This document shows, one piece after another, positions 24,492 through 33,688 of a DNA stretch of 64,000 bases (positions within the stretch are counted from its first letter, which is position 1; every line of letters begins with the position of its first letter). The DNA is from JBFMFB01 sp040752115 (GTDB lineage Bacteria > Pseudomonadota > Gammaproteobacteria > Burkholderiales > Sulfuricellaceae): the NCBI GenBank assembly GCA_040752115.1, contig JBFMFB010000003.1:42255-106254 (forward strand). Direction: 5' to 3'. Below the pieces are notes generated by a model. That model was not told where the DNA came from. It did not search any database and saw only the letters and a program-made list of their open reading frames with translations. The position numbers were made by a program, and so were the translations under genes.

Positions 24492-24499
24492 GCCCCAAG

Positions 24500-26122
24500 C
24501 TACTTCAGCAGGGAGGCATTCAGCAGCGTACTGGTGTACTCCTCGCACGGCGCCGCGAACAGCGCTTCGGTTTCTCCCGCTTCCACCACCCGCCCCCCTC
24601 GCATGACTATCATCCGGTGCGCCATGGCACGGATCACCCGCAGATCGTGGGTAATGAACAGATAGCTCATGCCGTGCCTGAGCTGGAGCCGCCTAAGCAG
24701 TTCCAGAACCTGCTTCTGCACCGAAACATCGAGCGCGCTGGTCGGCTCGTCGAGCAGAATCAGCTTGGGCTCCAGCACTGCCACCCGGGCAATGGCAATG
24801 CGCTGGCGCTGCCCGCCGGAGAATTCGTGGGGATAACGCCACAGCATTTCCTCCTGCAAGCCGACTTCTTCCATAATCTTCAGGATGCGGTCGCGGCGCT
24901 GCACCCGGGTCAGCTCTAGGAAATGGATGCGCAGCCCTTCGCCGATGATCTGCTCTACCGTCATGCGCGGCGACAGCGAGGAATAAGGATCCTGGAATAC
25001 CACCTGAAAATCGCGCCGCAGCGGCCGCAGTTGCCGCGCCGAAAGGCCGGAAATGTCGCGGCCACCGAAGCGGATCGTGCCCCCGCATTCCTGCAGGCGC
25101 AGCAGGCACATGCCGAGCGTGGTCTTGCCCGAGCCGGATTCGCCCACGATGCCGAGCGTCTCGCCCTGATGCAGGACGACGTCCACTTCATCCACTGCAC
25201 GCACTTCGCCTACGGTGCGCCGGAAGAACCCGGCCTTGATCGGAAAATGGCAGCGCATGCCTTTCGCTTCGAGCAGCGCCGGCTGCCCCCCTAGCCGCTC
25301 GCCTTCCTCAGCCTCGATCAATCGCTGCGGCTCGCTCGCCAACAGGTGGCGGGTATAGGCATGCTGCGGCTGTTCGAACAGCTCTTTGACCGTCGCCTGC
25401 TCGACGACCCGGCCTGCCTGCATGACGCAGATGCGGTCGGCGAAACGCCGCACCATGTTGAGGTCATGGGTGATCATCAATACTGCCATGGAAAACTCTT
25501 TTTGCAGCGATTCCATGAGGTCCAGAATCTGCGCCTGCACCGTCACGTCCAGCGCAGTGGTGGGTTCGTCGGCGATCAGCAGCTTCGGGCTGCACGCCAG
25601 CGCCATGGCGATCATCACCCGCTGGCGCTGGCCGCCCGACAGCATATGGGGATAAGCCTCGAAACGCTTGGCCGGTTCCGGGATGCCGGTGCGATCCAGC
25701 AGCTCGATCATGCGTCGGCGCGCCGCGTCCCTGTTCAGCCCCTCGTGCACCAGCAGGGGCTCGATCAATTGATCGCCGATGGTGTAGAGGGGATTCAGCG
25801 AGGTCATGGGCTCCTGGAACACCATCGCGATATGCCTGCCGCGCACCTGCCGCAACTCGTCTTCGGACAGGCGCATCAGATCCCGGCCCTGAAAGCGGAT
25901 GACACCCCCCGGATAGGATACCTGGCTACGGTCGTGCAACTGCAGGATCGAGAGCGCCGTCACGGATTTGCCCGAACCGGATTCTCCCACCAGCGCAAGC
26001 TTTTCCCCTTGGCGCACCTGGAAGCCGACGTCGTGCACGACCTCGGTTTGCCGGCCATGCCGGCCAAACGCCACCGACAACCCTTCAAGCGAAAGCAGGA
26101 CGGAATCACCGTTTGTCGTCAT
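24500..26122 (-). CDS. yejF: Peptide ABC transporter ATPase, two ATP-binding domains
   Basis: 540-residue fusion of two oligopeptide-type ABC ATPases. Domain 1: Walker A GESGSGKS, signature LSGGQRQRVMIAMALA. Domain 2: GESGSGKTTLGMCLL, FSGGQRQRIAIARVAV, LILLDEPTSALDVSVQ. Forms the motor of YejABEF, which imports oligopeptides (microcin C in E. coli). Last gene of yejABEF, 3 bases after yejE. Confidence 0.93.
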   Translation of the reverse strand: MTTNGDSVLLSLEGLSVAFGRHGRQTEVVHDVGFQVRQGEKLALVGESGSGKSVTALSILQLHDRSQVSYPGGVIRFQGRDLMRLSEDELRQVRGRHIAMVFQEPMTSLNPLYTIGDQLIEPLLVHEGLNRDAARRRMIELLDRTGIPEPAKRFEAYPHMLSGGQRQRVMIAMALACSPKLLIADEPTTALDVTVQAQILDLMESLQKEFSMAVLMITHDLNMVRRFADRICVMQAGRVVEQATVKELFEQPQHAYTRHLLASEPQRLIEAEEGERLGGQPALLEAKGMRCHFPIKAGFFRRTVGEVRAVDEVDVVLHQGETLGIVGESGSGKTTLGMCLLRLQECGGTIRFGGRDISGLSARQLRPLRRDFQVVFQDPYSSLSPRMTVEQIIGEGLRIHFLELTRVQRRDRILKIMEEVGLQEEMLWRYPHEFSGGQRQRIAIARVAVLEPKLILLDEPTSALDVSVQKQVLELLRRLQLRHGMSYLFITHDLRVIRAMAHRMIVMRGGRVVEAGETEALFAAPCEEYTSTLLNASLLK

Positions 26123-26125
26123 CGC

Positions 26126-27175
26126 TCAGCTCCGCCGGGTATCCATGGCTTCGCGCAAGGCTTCGCCGATGAAAATCAGTAGCACCAGCGTCCCCACCAG
26201 CACCAGAAAAGTCGTCACCGACAGCCACCACGCTTCGATATTGTCCTTCCCCTGCGCCAGCAATTCGCCCAGGCTCGGCGTCGAAGGCGGCACTCCGAGG
26301 CCGAGGAAATCCAGGCTGGTGAGCGCGAGAATCGCCCCGCTGACGCGAAACGGCAGGAAGGTGATGACCGGCGTCATGCTGTTGGGCAGCAGGTGGCGCA
26401 GCATGATCGAGCGATTCGAGGCGCCCAGCGCCCGCGCCGCTTTGACATAGTCCATGTTGCGGCCGCGCAGGAACTCGGCCCGCACGTAATCCGCCAGGCC
26501 CATCCAGCCGAACAGCGAGAGCAGGATCAGCAGCAGCGCAATGCTGGGCTGGAAGATCGCGGCGAAAATGATCAGCAGGTAAAGCTCCGGCATCGAGCCC
26601 CATACCTCGATGAAACGCTGGAAATACAGGTCGAAGCGACCGCCAAAATAGCCCTGCAGGGCGCCGGCAAGAATGCCGATCAGTGTGCCGATGGCGGTCA
26701 GCGCCAGCCCGAACAGCACCGAGATGCGAAAGCCGTAGATCAGCCGCGCCAGCACGTCCCGCCCGCGGTCGTCGGTACCGAGCCAGTTCTGGCGCGAGGG
26801 GGGCGCGGGATTGGGATGTTCGGCGTAGTAGTTGATGGTGTTGTAGCTGTAGCGGTTGAGCGGGTACCAGGCCCAGTTGCCGTTGCCGCTCAATTTCTCG
26901 CGCACGAAAGGATCGTTGTAGTCGGCCTCGGTTACGAAATCGCCGCCGAAGGTCGTTTCCGCATATTCCTTGACGATCGGAAAATAGAATTGGCCCTGGT
27001 AATGAACCACAAGCGGCCTGTCGTTGGAGAGCACCTCCGCAAACAGGCTGAGCGCGAACAGCAGCCCGAACACCCACAGGGCGACATAGCCGCGCCGGTT
27101 GGCCCTGAAGCGCAGCCAGCCGCGCCGCATTGGCGACAATGCTGAGGATTTGGCGGGCCCGGAAGCAACACTCAT
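26126..27175 (-). CDS. yejE: Peptide ABC transporter permease
   Basis: 349 residues, DppC/OppC-type inner-membrane subunit. N-terminal helix, a periplasmic insert (about 60-130), then five helices with the EAA loop GASNRSIMLRHLLPNSMTP. NWLGTDDRGRDVLARLIYGF is the family signature. ATGA overlap with the yejB stop. Confidence 0.93.
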   Translation of the reverse strand: MSVASGPAKSSALSPMRRGWLRFRANRRGYVALWVFGLLFALSLFAEVLSNDRPLVVHYQGQFYFPIVKEYAETTFGGDFVTEADYNDPFVREKLSGNGNWAWYPLNRYSYNTINYYAEHPNPAPPSRQNWLGTDDRGRDVLARLIYGFRISVLFGLALTAIGTLIGILAGALQGYFGGRFDLYFQRFIEVWGSMPELYLLIIFAAIFQPSIALLLILLSLFGWMGLADYVRAEFLRGRNMDYVKAARALGASNRSIMLRHLLPNSMTPVITFLPFRVSGAILALTSLDFLGLGVPPSTPSLGELLAQGKDNIEAWWLSVTTFLVLVGTLVLLIFIGEALREAMDTRRS

Positions 27176-28224
27176 TTTGATAGCGACTCGAACTGGATGC
27201 GCGGATCGATCAGCACGTAGCTCAAATCGGACAGGAGCTTCGCAACCAGCCCGAGCAGGGTGTAGAGGTAGAGCGTGCCCAGCACCACCGGATAATCGCG
27301 CTTCAGCACCGATTCATAGGACAGCAAACCCAGCCCGTCGAGCGAGAAAATGGTCTCGATCAGCAGGCTGCCGGTGAAGAAGGCGCCGATGAAAGCAGAC
27401 GGGAAGCCGGTCACCAGCGGAATCATGGCATTGCGGAACACGTGCTTGTACAGCACCGCGTTTTCCGTCAGCCCCTTCGCCCGCGCCGTCAGCACGTATT
27501 GCTTGCGGATTTCCTCGATGAAGCTGTTCTTGGTCAGCATGGTCATCACGGCGAAGCTGCCCACCACCGAAGCGATGATCGGCAGGGTCATGTGCCACAG
27601 ATAATCCGTGACTCTGTGAAACCAGGACAGCTCGCGCCAGTTGTCCGACACCAGGCCGCGCAGCGGGAACACGTCCCAGAAGCTGCCGCCGCCGAACAGC
27701 ACCAGCAGCAGGATGCCAAGGACAAAACCGGGGATGGCGTAGCCCACCAGAATGACGGTGCTGGTGGCAATATCGAAGGTCGAGCCATCGCGCACCGCCT
27801 TGGCAATGCCGAGCGGAATGCACGTCAGATAGACGATGAAAAACGTCCACAGCCCCAGACTCACGGATACCGGCAGCTTGGATATGATGAGTTGCGTCAC
27901 CGATTTGTGGTGGAAATAGCTCTCCCCCAGATCGAAGGTGAGATAACTCTTCATCATCTCGAAGAAACGCACGTGGGCGGGCTTGTCGAAACCGTACAGC
28001 GCCTTGAGCTTCTCGATGCGCTCCTTATCCATGCCGGTATCGCCGCGATAGATCTGCACCGTGCCGCCGCCCGCTTCCCCCCCCGGCCCGCGCTGCTGGA
28101 GTTGATGGACCAGTTGCTCCACCGGCCCGCCGGGGACGAACTGGGTCACCACGAAAGTGATCAGCATCACCCCGAACAAGGTGGGGATCATCAGCAGCAG
28201 GCGTTTGAGGATGTAGGCGAACAT
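27172..28224 (-). CDS. yejB: Peptide ABC transporter permease
   Basis: 350 residues, DppB/OppB-type. N-terminal FAYILKRLLLMIPTLFGVML and the EAA region RAKGLTENAVLYKHVFRNAM. A periplasmic Gly-rich insert (QQRGPGGEAGGGTVQIYRGD) before the first-half helices is normal for YejB. Pairs with YejE as the channel; starts 15 bases after yejA. Confidence 0.93.
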   Translation of the reverse strand: MFAYILKRLLLMIPTLFGVMLITFVVTQFVPGGPVEQLVHQLQQRGPGGEAGGGTVQIYRGDTGMDKERIEKLKALYGFDKPAHVRFFEMMKSYLTFDLGESYFHHKSVTQLIISKLPVSVSLGLWTFFIVYLTCIPLGIAKAVRDGSTFDIATSTVILVGYAIPGFVLGILLLVLFGGGSFWDVFPLRGLVSDNWRELSWFHRVTDYLWHMTLPIIASVVGSFAVMTMLTKNSFIEEIRKQYVLTARAKGLTENAVLYKHVFRNAMIPLVTGFPSAFIGAFFTGSLLIETIFSLDGLGLLSYESVLKRDYPVVLGTLYLYTLLGLVAKLLSDLSYVLIDPRIQFESLSK

Positions 28225-28239
28225 GTCAGACCGTCCCTG

Positions 28240-30057
28240 TCATTTCCGGCTCCAGCCATACCGTATCATCCAATCTGCAGCAGCGTAATAAAGCGGCAGC
28301 TTTTCCGGAAAGCCGAATTTGTCCCAATAAGCAACCCGGTGGTTCGCCACAAACCAGTTGGGTACCAGGTATTCGCCGTGCAGCAGAACCCGATCGAGCG
28401 CGTGCACGGCCGTCACCAGGGATTTGCGGTCGGGGGCATAGATCACTTTCTCCACCAGCGCGTCCATTACCGGGTCCTTGATGCCGATGACGTTGTTCGA
28501 GCCTTCCTTGTCCGCTGCGGAGGAGTGCCACAGGTTCATCTGCTCGTTGCCGGGCGACTGCGACTGGCCGAAGGAATGCACCATCATGTCGAAATCGAAG
28601 GTGTCGGCGCGGCGCTGATAGAGCGCGACGTCAATGGTCCGGTAATTGACCTTGACCCCCAGCTTGGCGAGATTGCGCGCAAACGGCCCGAGGATGCGCT
28701 CGAAGCCTTTCTGCGCCAGCATGACCTCGAATTCGAACGGCTGGCCTTTGTCGTTGCGCAACGCACCGTCGCGGTATTTCCAGCCGGCTTGCTCCAGCAA
28801 GACCTTGGCCTGGCGCAGGTTGGCGCGTAGCGACCCGGGCGGTGTCGTGGTCGGCGGCTGCCAGGGCCGGGTGAACACTTCGGGCGGCAACTGTTTGCGG
28901 AACGGCTCCAGCAGCGCGAGTTCGTCGCCTTGCGGCAGGCCGAAAGACGCCAGTTCGCTGTTGCTGAAATAGCTGTAGCAGCGCTGATATTGGCCATAGA
29001 ACAGATTCCTGTTCGACCACTCGAAATCGAAGGCGAGCGCGATGGCGCGGCGCACCCGCTTATCCTTGAACGGGTCGCGCCTGATGTTGAACACGAATCC
29101 CTGCATGCCGGCGTTGTTGCTGTGCTTGAGCGCAGCCTTTTTGATCAGTCCCTGGTCGAATTTCGGGCCGACGTAATCCCGTGCCCACTGCTTGGAGTTG
29201 AGCACCGAAACGAAATCGAATTCCCCCGCCTTGAACGCCTCGAGCTGCACGGTCTCGTCTTTGTAATAGATGTAATGGATGCGGTCGAAGTTGAACAGGC
29301 CGCGCCGCACGTTGAGATCCTTCGCCCAATAGTCTGGCCGGCGCTCGTAGTTGATGCGCTTGCCGAGCTGATACTCGCCGACTTTGTAGGGCCCGCTGCC
29401 GAGAGGCGGATCACTGATCACCTTGTCGAACGGCTTGCCGCCGCCCCATTTGCGCGAAAATATCGGAATCTGGCCGGCCAGCAGGTGCAGCTCCGGGTTT
29501 TTACGCGCGAACTCGAAGCGCACGGTGCGGCCATCAAGGACCACGGCCCGAGTGATGTCCGCCCAGTAAAAACGGTATTGCGGATGGGCGAGCTTGCTCT
29601 TCAGGGTATCGAAGGAAAACTTCACATCCTCCGCCGTCACCGGCGAGCCGTCTGAAAATTTCGCCCGTGGATTGAGGCGGAACGTCACCGACAACCCGTC
29701 CGGCGCCAGGCTGATGTCCTCAGCCAGCAAACCGTACAAGCTGTAAGGTTCGTCCTGGCTTTGTTCCATCAGGGATTCGAACACCAGTTCGGTCAGGCCT
29801 ACAGCAGCCACCCCTTTGAGCAGAAAAGGATTGAGGCTGTCGAAATTGCCGATCGCGGACAAGGTGAGCACGCCGCGCTTGGGCGCATCGGGGTTGACGT
29901 AATCGAAATGGGAAAAGCCGGGCCGGTACTTCGGCGCATAGCCCAGCGCCATGGAAGGCGCCGCCACGCCCTGCGCTGCGATGCACATCAAAAGAAAAGC
30001 GCCCGCGACAAGGCGAAACGCCCGGCGGGCAAGCCGTGCTGGCAAGAAGAATTTCAT
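28240..30057 (-). CDS. yejA: Extracellular peptide-binding protein of the Yej transporter
   Basis: 605 residues. N-terminal signal (RRAFRLVAGAFLLMCIAAQG, cleavage near residue 33) and solute-binding protein family 5: GYAPKYRPGFSHFDYVNPDA and YSLYGLLAEDISLAPDGLSV are typical of YejA-like proteins, and the C-terminal LYYAAADWMIRYGW is characteristic. Start at MKFFLPAR; the 48 residues before it are not conserved and overlap the fabI promoter side. First gene of yejABEF. Confidence 0.93.
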   Translation of the reverse strand: MKFFLPARLARRAFRLVAGAFLLMCIAAQGVAAPSMALGYAPKYRPGFSHFDYVNPDAPKRGVLTLSAIGNFDSLNPFLLKGVAAVGLTELVFESLMEQSQDEPYSLYGLLAEDISLAPDGLSVTFRLNPRAKFSDGSPVTAEDVKFSFDTLKSKLAHPQYRFYWADITRAVVLDGRTVRFEFARKNPELHLLAGQIPIFSRKWGGGKPFDKVISDPPLGSGPYKVGEYQLGKRINYERRPDYWAKDLNVRRGLFNFDRIHYIYYKDETVQLEAFKAGEFDFVSVLNSKQWARDYVGPKFDQGLIKKAALKHSNNAGMQGFVFNIRRDPFKDKRVRRAIALAFDFEWSNRNLFYGQYQRCYSYFSNSELASFGLPQGDELALLEPFRKQLPPEVFTRPWQPPTTTPPGSLRANLRQAKVLLEQAGWKYRDGALRNDKGQPFEFEVMLAQKGFERILGPFARNLAKLGVKVNYRTIDVALYQRRADTFDFDMMVHSFGQSQSPGNEQMNLWHSSAADKEGSNNVIGIKDPVMDALVEKVIYAPDRKSLVTAVHALDRVLLHGEYLVPNWFVANHRVAYWDKFGFPEKLPLYYAAADWMIRYGWSRK

Positions 30058-30135
30058 CACCCGGAAGTGTATCGCAAACCGGGAAATCCGGCCAACGGCT
30101 TGCTTCGGCGCGCAAATGCAGCGAGAAAATTGGGT

Positions 30136-30141
30136 TATAAT
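30136..30141 (+). promoter_or_regulatory. -10 element of fabI promoter
   Basis: A perfect TATAAT 44 bases before the fabI ATG in the yejA-fabI divergent gap; no strong -35 is seen at 17 bases. Confidence 0.5.
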
Positions 30142-30185
30142 GACGCGCTCGATAGCTTTCCTGAAACCTAACCCAAGGACAAAAC

Positions 30186-30989
30186 ATGGGATTTCTGGCA
30201 AACAAACGAATCCTGATTACGGGCCTGATCAGCAACCGCTCCATCGCCTACGGCATCGCTGCGGCAATGAAGCGCGAAGGCGCAGAACTGGCGTTTACCT
30301 ATCAGGGTGAAAAAGTCAAAGACCGGGTGACCGAACTGGCAAAGGAATTCGGCAGCGACCTCGTTTTCTCTTGCGACGTGTCGAGCGACGAGGAAATCGA
30401 ACAGGTATTTTCTTCCCTCGGCAAGCAGTGGGACGGCCTCGACGGGCTGGTGCATTCCATCGCCTTCGTGCCCAAAGCCGCGCTCGCCGGCGATTACTTG
30501 AGCTCGGTCACGCGCGAATACTTCCGGATTGCCCACGACATCAGCTCCTACAGCTTTTCCGCCCTGGCGAAGGCTGCGCTTCCCCTGATGCAGGGGCGGA
30601 ACGCATCTCTGCTGACCCTGTCCTATCTGGGCGCCGAACGCGCAGTGCCGCACTACAACGTCATGGGCCTGGCCAAGGCGAGCCTCGAAGCCAACGTGCG
30701 CTACATGGCCACCAGCCTCGGCCCGATCGGCATCCGCGTCAACGGCATCTCCGCCGGCCCGATCAAGACCCTGGCGGCGAGCGGCATCGCCGATTTCAAC
30801 AAGCTGCTGAGCTACAACGAAAAACACGCCCCGCTGCGGCGTAACGTGACGATCGAGGAAGTGGGCAATGTCGCCGCTTTCCTATGCAGCGATCTCGCCA
30901 GCGGCATGACCGGGGAAATCACCTATGTGGATGGCGGCTTCAACATCACCGCCCTCGGCAATGCGGACGAGGTAGCGGCAGGAAACTGA
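30186..30989 (+). CDS. fabI: Enoyl-[acyl-carrier-protein] reductase (NADH)
   Basis: 267 residues; the last reduction in each cycle of fatty-acid elongation, and the triclosan target. N-terminal GLISNRSIAYGIAAAM, SYLGAERAVPHYNVMGLAKA with catalytic Tyr147, Tyr157 and Lys164, then GPIKTLAASGI. Ribosome site AAGGA 7 bases upstream. Followed by a bidirectional terminator shared with ppiD. Confidence 0.97.
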   Translation: MGFLANKRILITGLISNRSIAYGIAAAMKREGAELAFTYQGEKVKDRVTELAKEFGSDLVFSCDVSSDEEIEQVFSSLGKQWDGLDGLVHSIAFVPKAALAGDYLSSVTREYFRIAHDISSYSFSALAKAALPLMQGRNASLLTLSYLGAERAVPHYNVMGLAKASLEANVRYMATSLGPIGIRVNGISAGPIKTLAASGIADFNKLLSYNEKHAPLRRNVTIEEVGNVAAFLCSDLASGMTGEITYVDGGFNITALGNADEVAAGN

Positions 30990-31003
30990 CCGGGCCAGAC
31001 GCG

Positions 31004-31041
31004 TAAAAAAACCGCGGTGGAATCCTACCGCGGTTTTTTTA
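31004..31041. terminator. Bidirectional terminator between fabI and ppiD
   Basis: TAAAAAAACCGCGGT and ACCGCGGTTTTTTTA form a perfect 15-bp stem around GGAATCCT, with A- and T-tracts allowing use from both strands. Confidence 0.93.
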
Positions 31042-31065
31042 CGCTGCAATGCAGCCGATTGAAAA

Positions 31066-32976
31066 TCAGCGTTCGCTCTTCTCCAGGGCTTCCCGCTTGA
31101 TTTCGATTTTGGTTCTCTGCTTCAGGCCGGCCAACTGCGCGGCAGCATATTCCTGCCCCAGGATGCTCTGCAGCCGGGCAGCGTAAGCCTGTTTCTTGCT
31201 GGCTTCGACATCACCCGCCTCGATCACGCGGACGACCTTCAACAGCGTAAAACCACCTTGGGGGCTTTCGAGGCCGGCATAGGCCGGCAATTTACCCGCA
31301 TCCGCCCTGAACACCTGCTTGAGCGCAGCCTCCGTAAGTCCCTGCGGGTTTTGCCTGGTCACCGCCAGCACCCCCCCCCATGCCAAGTTCGTGACTTCCT
31401 TGCCCTGCTGCAGCTGCGCCAGCGCCTCCCTGCCTTGCTTGATCGCCAAGGCGGAAGCCTGTTCGCGTTGCAGGCGCTGAGTGATCGCCGCCGCCACCTC
31501 CTCGAACGGCCTGACGCTGGCCGGTTTAAATTCCAGCACCCGGGCCGCAACCAGGGTATTCGGTGCGACTTCGACGGCTTCGGTATTGCGCTTGTTCTTC
31601 ACCGCCTCTTCCGAAAAAACTGCCTGCAGCAGCCTATCGTTGTTCAGGAGGGGTACCTCGCCGCCGCTCCGGCTGATCCAGGAACTTGTCTGAAGCGTCA
31701 GGCCCAGCGCCTCCGCCGCCGGCTTGAGGCTGTCGGCCTGCTCATATACCAGATTGCTGAAGGTTTCCGCGCTCTCGACGAACTTCTTGGCAGCTTTCTG
31801 TTTCCTCAGCTCGGTGGAGATTTCATCTTTCACTTCCGCCAGCGCGCGGGTCGTTTTCGCCGGTTTGATCGCGGTCAATTTGATGATGTGAAACCCGAAT
31901 TCTGTCTGCACCAAATCGCTCACTTCACCCACCGCTATCTTGAAAACCGCATCTTCGAACGGTTTTGCCATCGCGCCCCGGGCAAAATAGCCAAGATCGC
32001 CGCCCTGCCCCGCCGAACCGGGATCTTGCGAATGCTGCTTGGCGAGCTGCGCGAAATTCGCCGGCGACTGCTTTACCTGCTTCAGAATCTGCAAAGCCTT
32101 CTCCTGCGCTGCTGCCTTGTCCGCGGCGCTGGCGCCTGGCGGCACCGCAATCAGGATGTGGCTGGCCTGCCGTTCTTCGGGCTGCTGATACTGGGCAGCA
32201 TGTTCGTCATAGTATTTCTTGATCTCGTCTTCGGCGACGTTCATCTTCGGCGCCAAGGCGTCGGCCGACAACACCGCGTACTCCACCCGAACCTGTTCGG
32301 CAACGCGAAAATCGCTCTGATGCTGGTTGTAGAAGGTCCTGGCCGCAGCCGGATCAATTTTGACCTGTGGCAGAAACTGATCCACGCCAATCGTCGCCAC
32401 GCTTACCTCGCGTTGTTGCTCGCCAAGCCTGATCAGGTTGTCAATTGTCGTGCGCGGCAGGAACGCAGTTCCGCTCAGCCCATCCGCAACCATCTGCGTC
32501 AGCACATCCTGCCGCAGGCGGGATTCGAACGCCGCCGGCGTCATGTTCTGCTGCCGCAGGACGAATTCATAGCGGGCTTGGGAAAATTTTCCATCCTGCC
32601 AGAACCCCTCGACCCCGGCGATGATTTTCGCCAACTGGGCATCGGATACGGCCAAGCCCTCATCCTTTGCCGCGATGGCAAGCAGATGCCTGCTGATCAG
32701 TCCGTCGAGAACAGAGCGCTTGATTTCCGGCCGGTCCATCATAGCCGGGTCGAAATTTCGCCCCAATGCGCTACGCATGCGCTCCTGCTGGTCTTTTAGC
32801 GTTTGACTGAATTCCTGAAGGGTGATCTTGTCGTCCCCGACTCTTGCAACCAGTGGCGACTCGCCGCCGGAATGGATGTAGGAGTCGATCCCCCACAGTG
32901 CGAAAGGGATGGTAATCAGCGCCAGGATCAGTTTGGCCAACCACCCCTGCGCGCGCTCGCGAATGGCTTCAAGCAT
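31066..32976 (-). CDS. ppiD: Peptidyl-prolyl cis-trans isomerase D
   Basis: 636-residue periplasmic chaperone anchored by one N-terminal helix (LAKLILALITIPFALWGI). A SurA-like N-terminal domain is followed by one parvulin domain (ERQASHILIAVPPGASAADK, GGDLGYFARGAMAKPFEDAVF, TEFGFHIIKLTAI) and a C-terminal domain. It helps fold outer-membrane and secreted proteins at the Sec exit. Start at MLEAIRERAQ. Downstream of the lon-hupB-tRNA group. Confidence 0.93.
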   Translation of the reverse strand: MLEAIRERAQGWLAKLILALITIPFALWGIDSYIHSGGESPLVARVGDDKITLQEFSQTLKDQQERMRSALGRNFDPAMMDRPEIKRSVLDGLISRHLLAIAAKDEGLAVSDAQLAKIIAGVEGFWQDGKFSQARYEFVLRQQNMTPAAFESRLRQDVLTQMVADGLSGTAFLPRTTIDNLIRLGEQQREVSVATIGVDQFLPQVKIDPAAARTFYNQHQSDFRVAEQVRVEYAVLSADALAPKMNVAEDEIKKYYDEHAAQYQQPEERQASHILIAVPPGASAADKAAAQEKALQILKQVKQSPANFAQLAKQHSQDPGSAGQGGDLGYFARGAMAKPFEDAVFKIAVGEVSDLVQTEFGFHIIKLTAIKPAKTTRALAEVKDEISTELRKQKAAKKFVESAETFSNLVYEQADSLKPAAEALGLTLQTSSWISRSGGEVPLLNNDRLLQAVFSEEAVKNKRNTEAVEVAPNTLVAARVLEFKPASVRPFEEVAAAITQRLQREQASALAIKQGREALAQLQQGKEVTNLAWGGVLAVTRQNPQGLTEAALKQVFRADAGKLPAYAGLESPQGGFTLLKVVRVIEAGDVEASKKQAYAARLQSILGQEYAAAQLAGLKQRTKIEIKREALEKSER

Positions 32977-33041
32977 AATATTCTCTGGCCGTGTGCAGAA
33001 CGAATCGAGACCAAGCCCGGTTACTGGGCTTGGCGGCAAAA

Positions 33042-33071
33042 AGAAAAAGGGCGAAACCGATGTTCGCCCTT
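33042..33071 (-). terminator. Terminator after tRNA-Asp
   Basis: On the minus strand AAGGGCGAA, a 7-base loop and TTCGCCCTT are followed by TTTCTTTTT, starting 4 bases after the tRNA-Asp CCA end. Confidence 0.88.
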
Positions 33072-33074
33072 GTA

Positions 33075-33151
33075 TGGCGGAGTGGACGGGACTCGAACCC
33101 GCGACCCCCGGCGTGACAGGCCGGTATTCTAACCGACTGAACTACCACTCC
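33075..33151 (-). tRNA. tRNA-Asp (GTC)
   Basis: 77 bases including encoded CCA. Acceptor GGAGTGG pairs with CCACTCC; the anticodon loop contains GTC (CCTGTCACG); T-arm GGGTTCGAGTCCC. Second in a two-tRNA transcript after tRNA-Val. Confidence 0.96.
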
Positions 33152-33166
33152 AAAAACCTTTGCTGC

Positions 33167-33242
33167 TGGTGGGTGCTGAGGGGATCGAACCCCCGACATT
33201 CGCCTTGTAAGGGCGACGCTCTACCAGCTGAGCTAAGCACCC
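33167..33242 (-). tRNA. tRNA-Val (TAC)
   Basis: 76 bases including CCA. Acceptor GGGTGCT/AGCACCC, anticodon TAC in CCTTACAAG, T-arm GGGGGTTCGATCCCC. Upstream partner of tRNA-Asp, 15 bases apart. Confidence 0.96.
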
Positions 33243-33306
33243 GCTAAGCCCGGCGCATGCTCAAGTTACATTGACCGAGCATCCCTTCACGCCGAACCAA
33301 AGCGCG

Positions 33307-33579
33307 CTAGTTTACAGCATCTTTAAGCGCTTTGCCAGCCCGAAATTTAGGAGTTTTTGCTGCCTTGATTTTGATGGTGGCGCCGGTGCGCGGATTACGA
33401 CCATTGCGCGCAGCACGCTTGCCCACGTAGAACGTACCGAAACCTACCAAGGTAACCATGTCGCCTTTCTTCATGGCAGTCTTGACAGCGCCAATCGTTG
33501 CATCCAGAGCGCGACCTGCTGCAGCCTTGGACATATCGGCGGATTTGGCAATTTGATCAATCAACTCTGATTTGTTCAC
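33307..33579 (-). CDS. hupB: DNA-binding protein HU
   Basis: 90 residues, the standard HU length. NKSELIDQIAKSADMSKAAA at the N-terminus and the DNA-intercalating arm RNPRTGATIKIKA. The start is GTG at 33579, giving (M)NKSELID, with AAAGGGG upstream; the longer ATG frame is not conserved. Promoter at 33632-33661. Located between lon and the tRNA genes, the usual lon-hupB-ppiD order. Confidence 0.95.
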   Translation of the reverse strand: MNKSELIDQIAKSADMSKAAAGRALDATIGAVKTAMKKGDMVTLVGFGTFYVGKRAARNGRNPRTGATIKIKAAKTPKFRAGKALKDAVN

Positions 33580-33631
33580 GTGTAGTCCCCTTTCAGTTCG
33601 GTTGAGATAACAGGCAAAACCCTGCACGAGC

Positions 33632-33661
33632 TTTATATCAAGCCGAAAAAGCCCGTGTCAA
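33632..33661 (-). promoter_or_regulatory. Sigma-70 promoter for hupB
   Basis: Minus strand: TTGACA (33656-33661), 18-base spacer, TATAAA (33632-33637), about 53 bases before the hupB GTG. Confidence 0.8.
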
Positions 33662-33688
33662 GCGGTTTCGGGAAAAATTTAATGATTG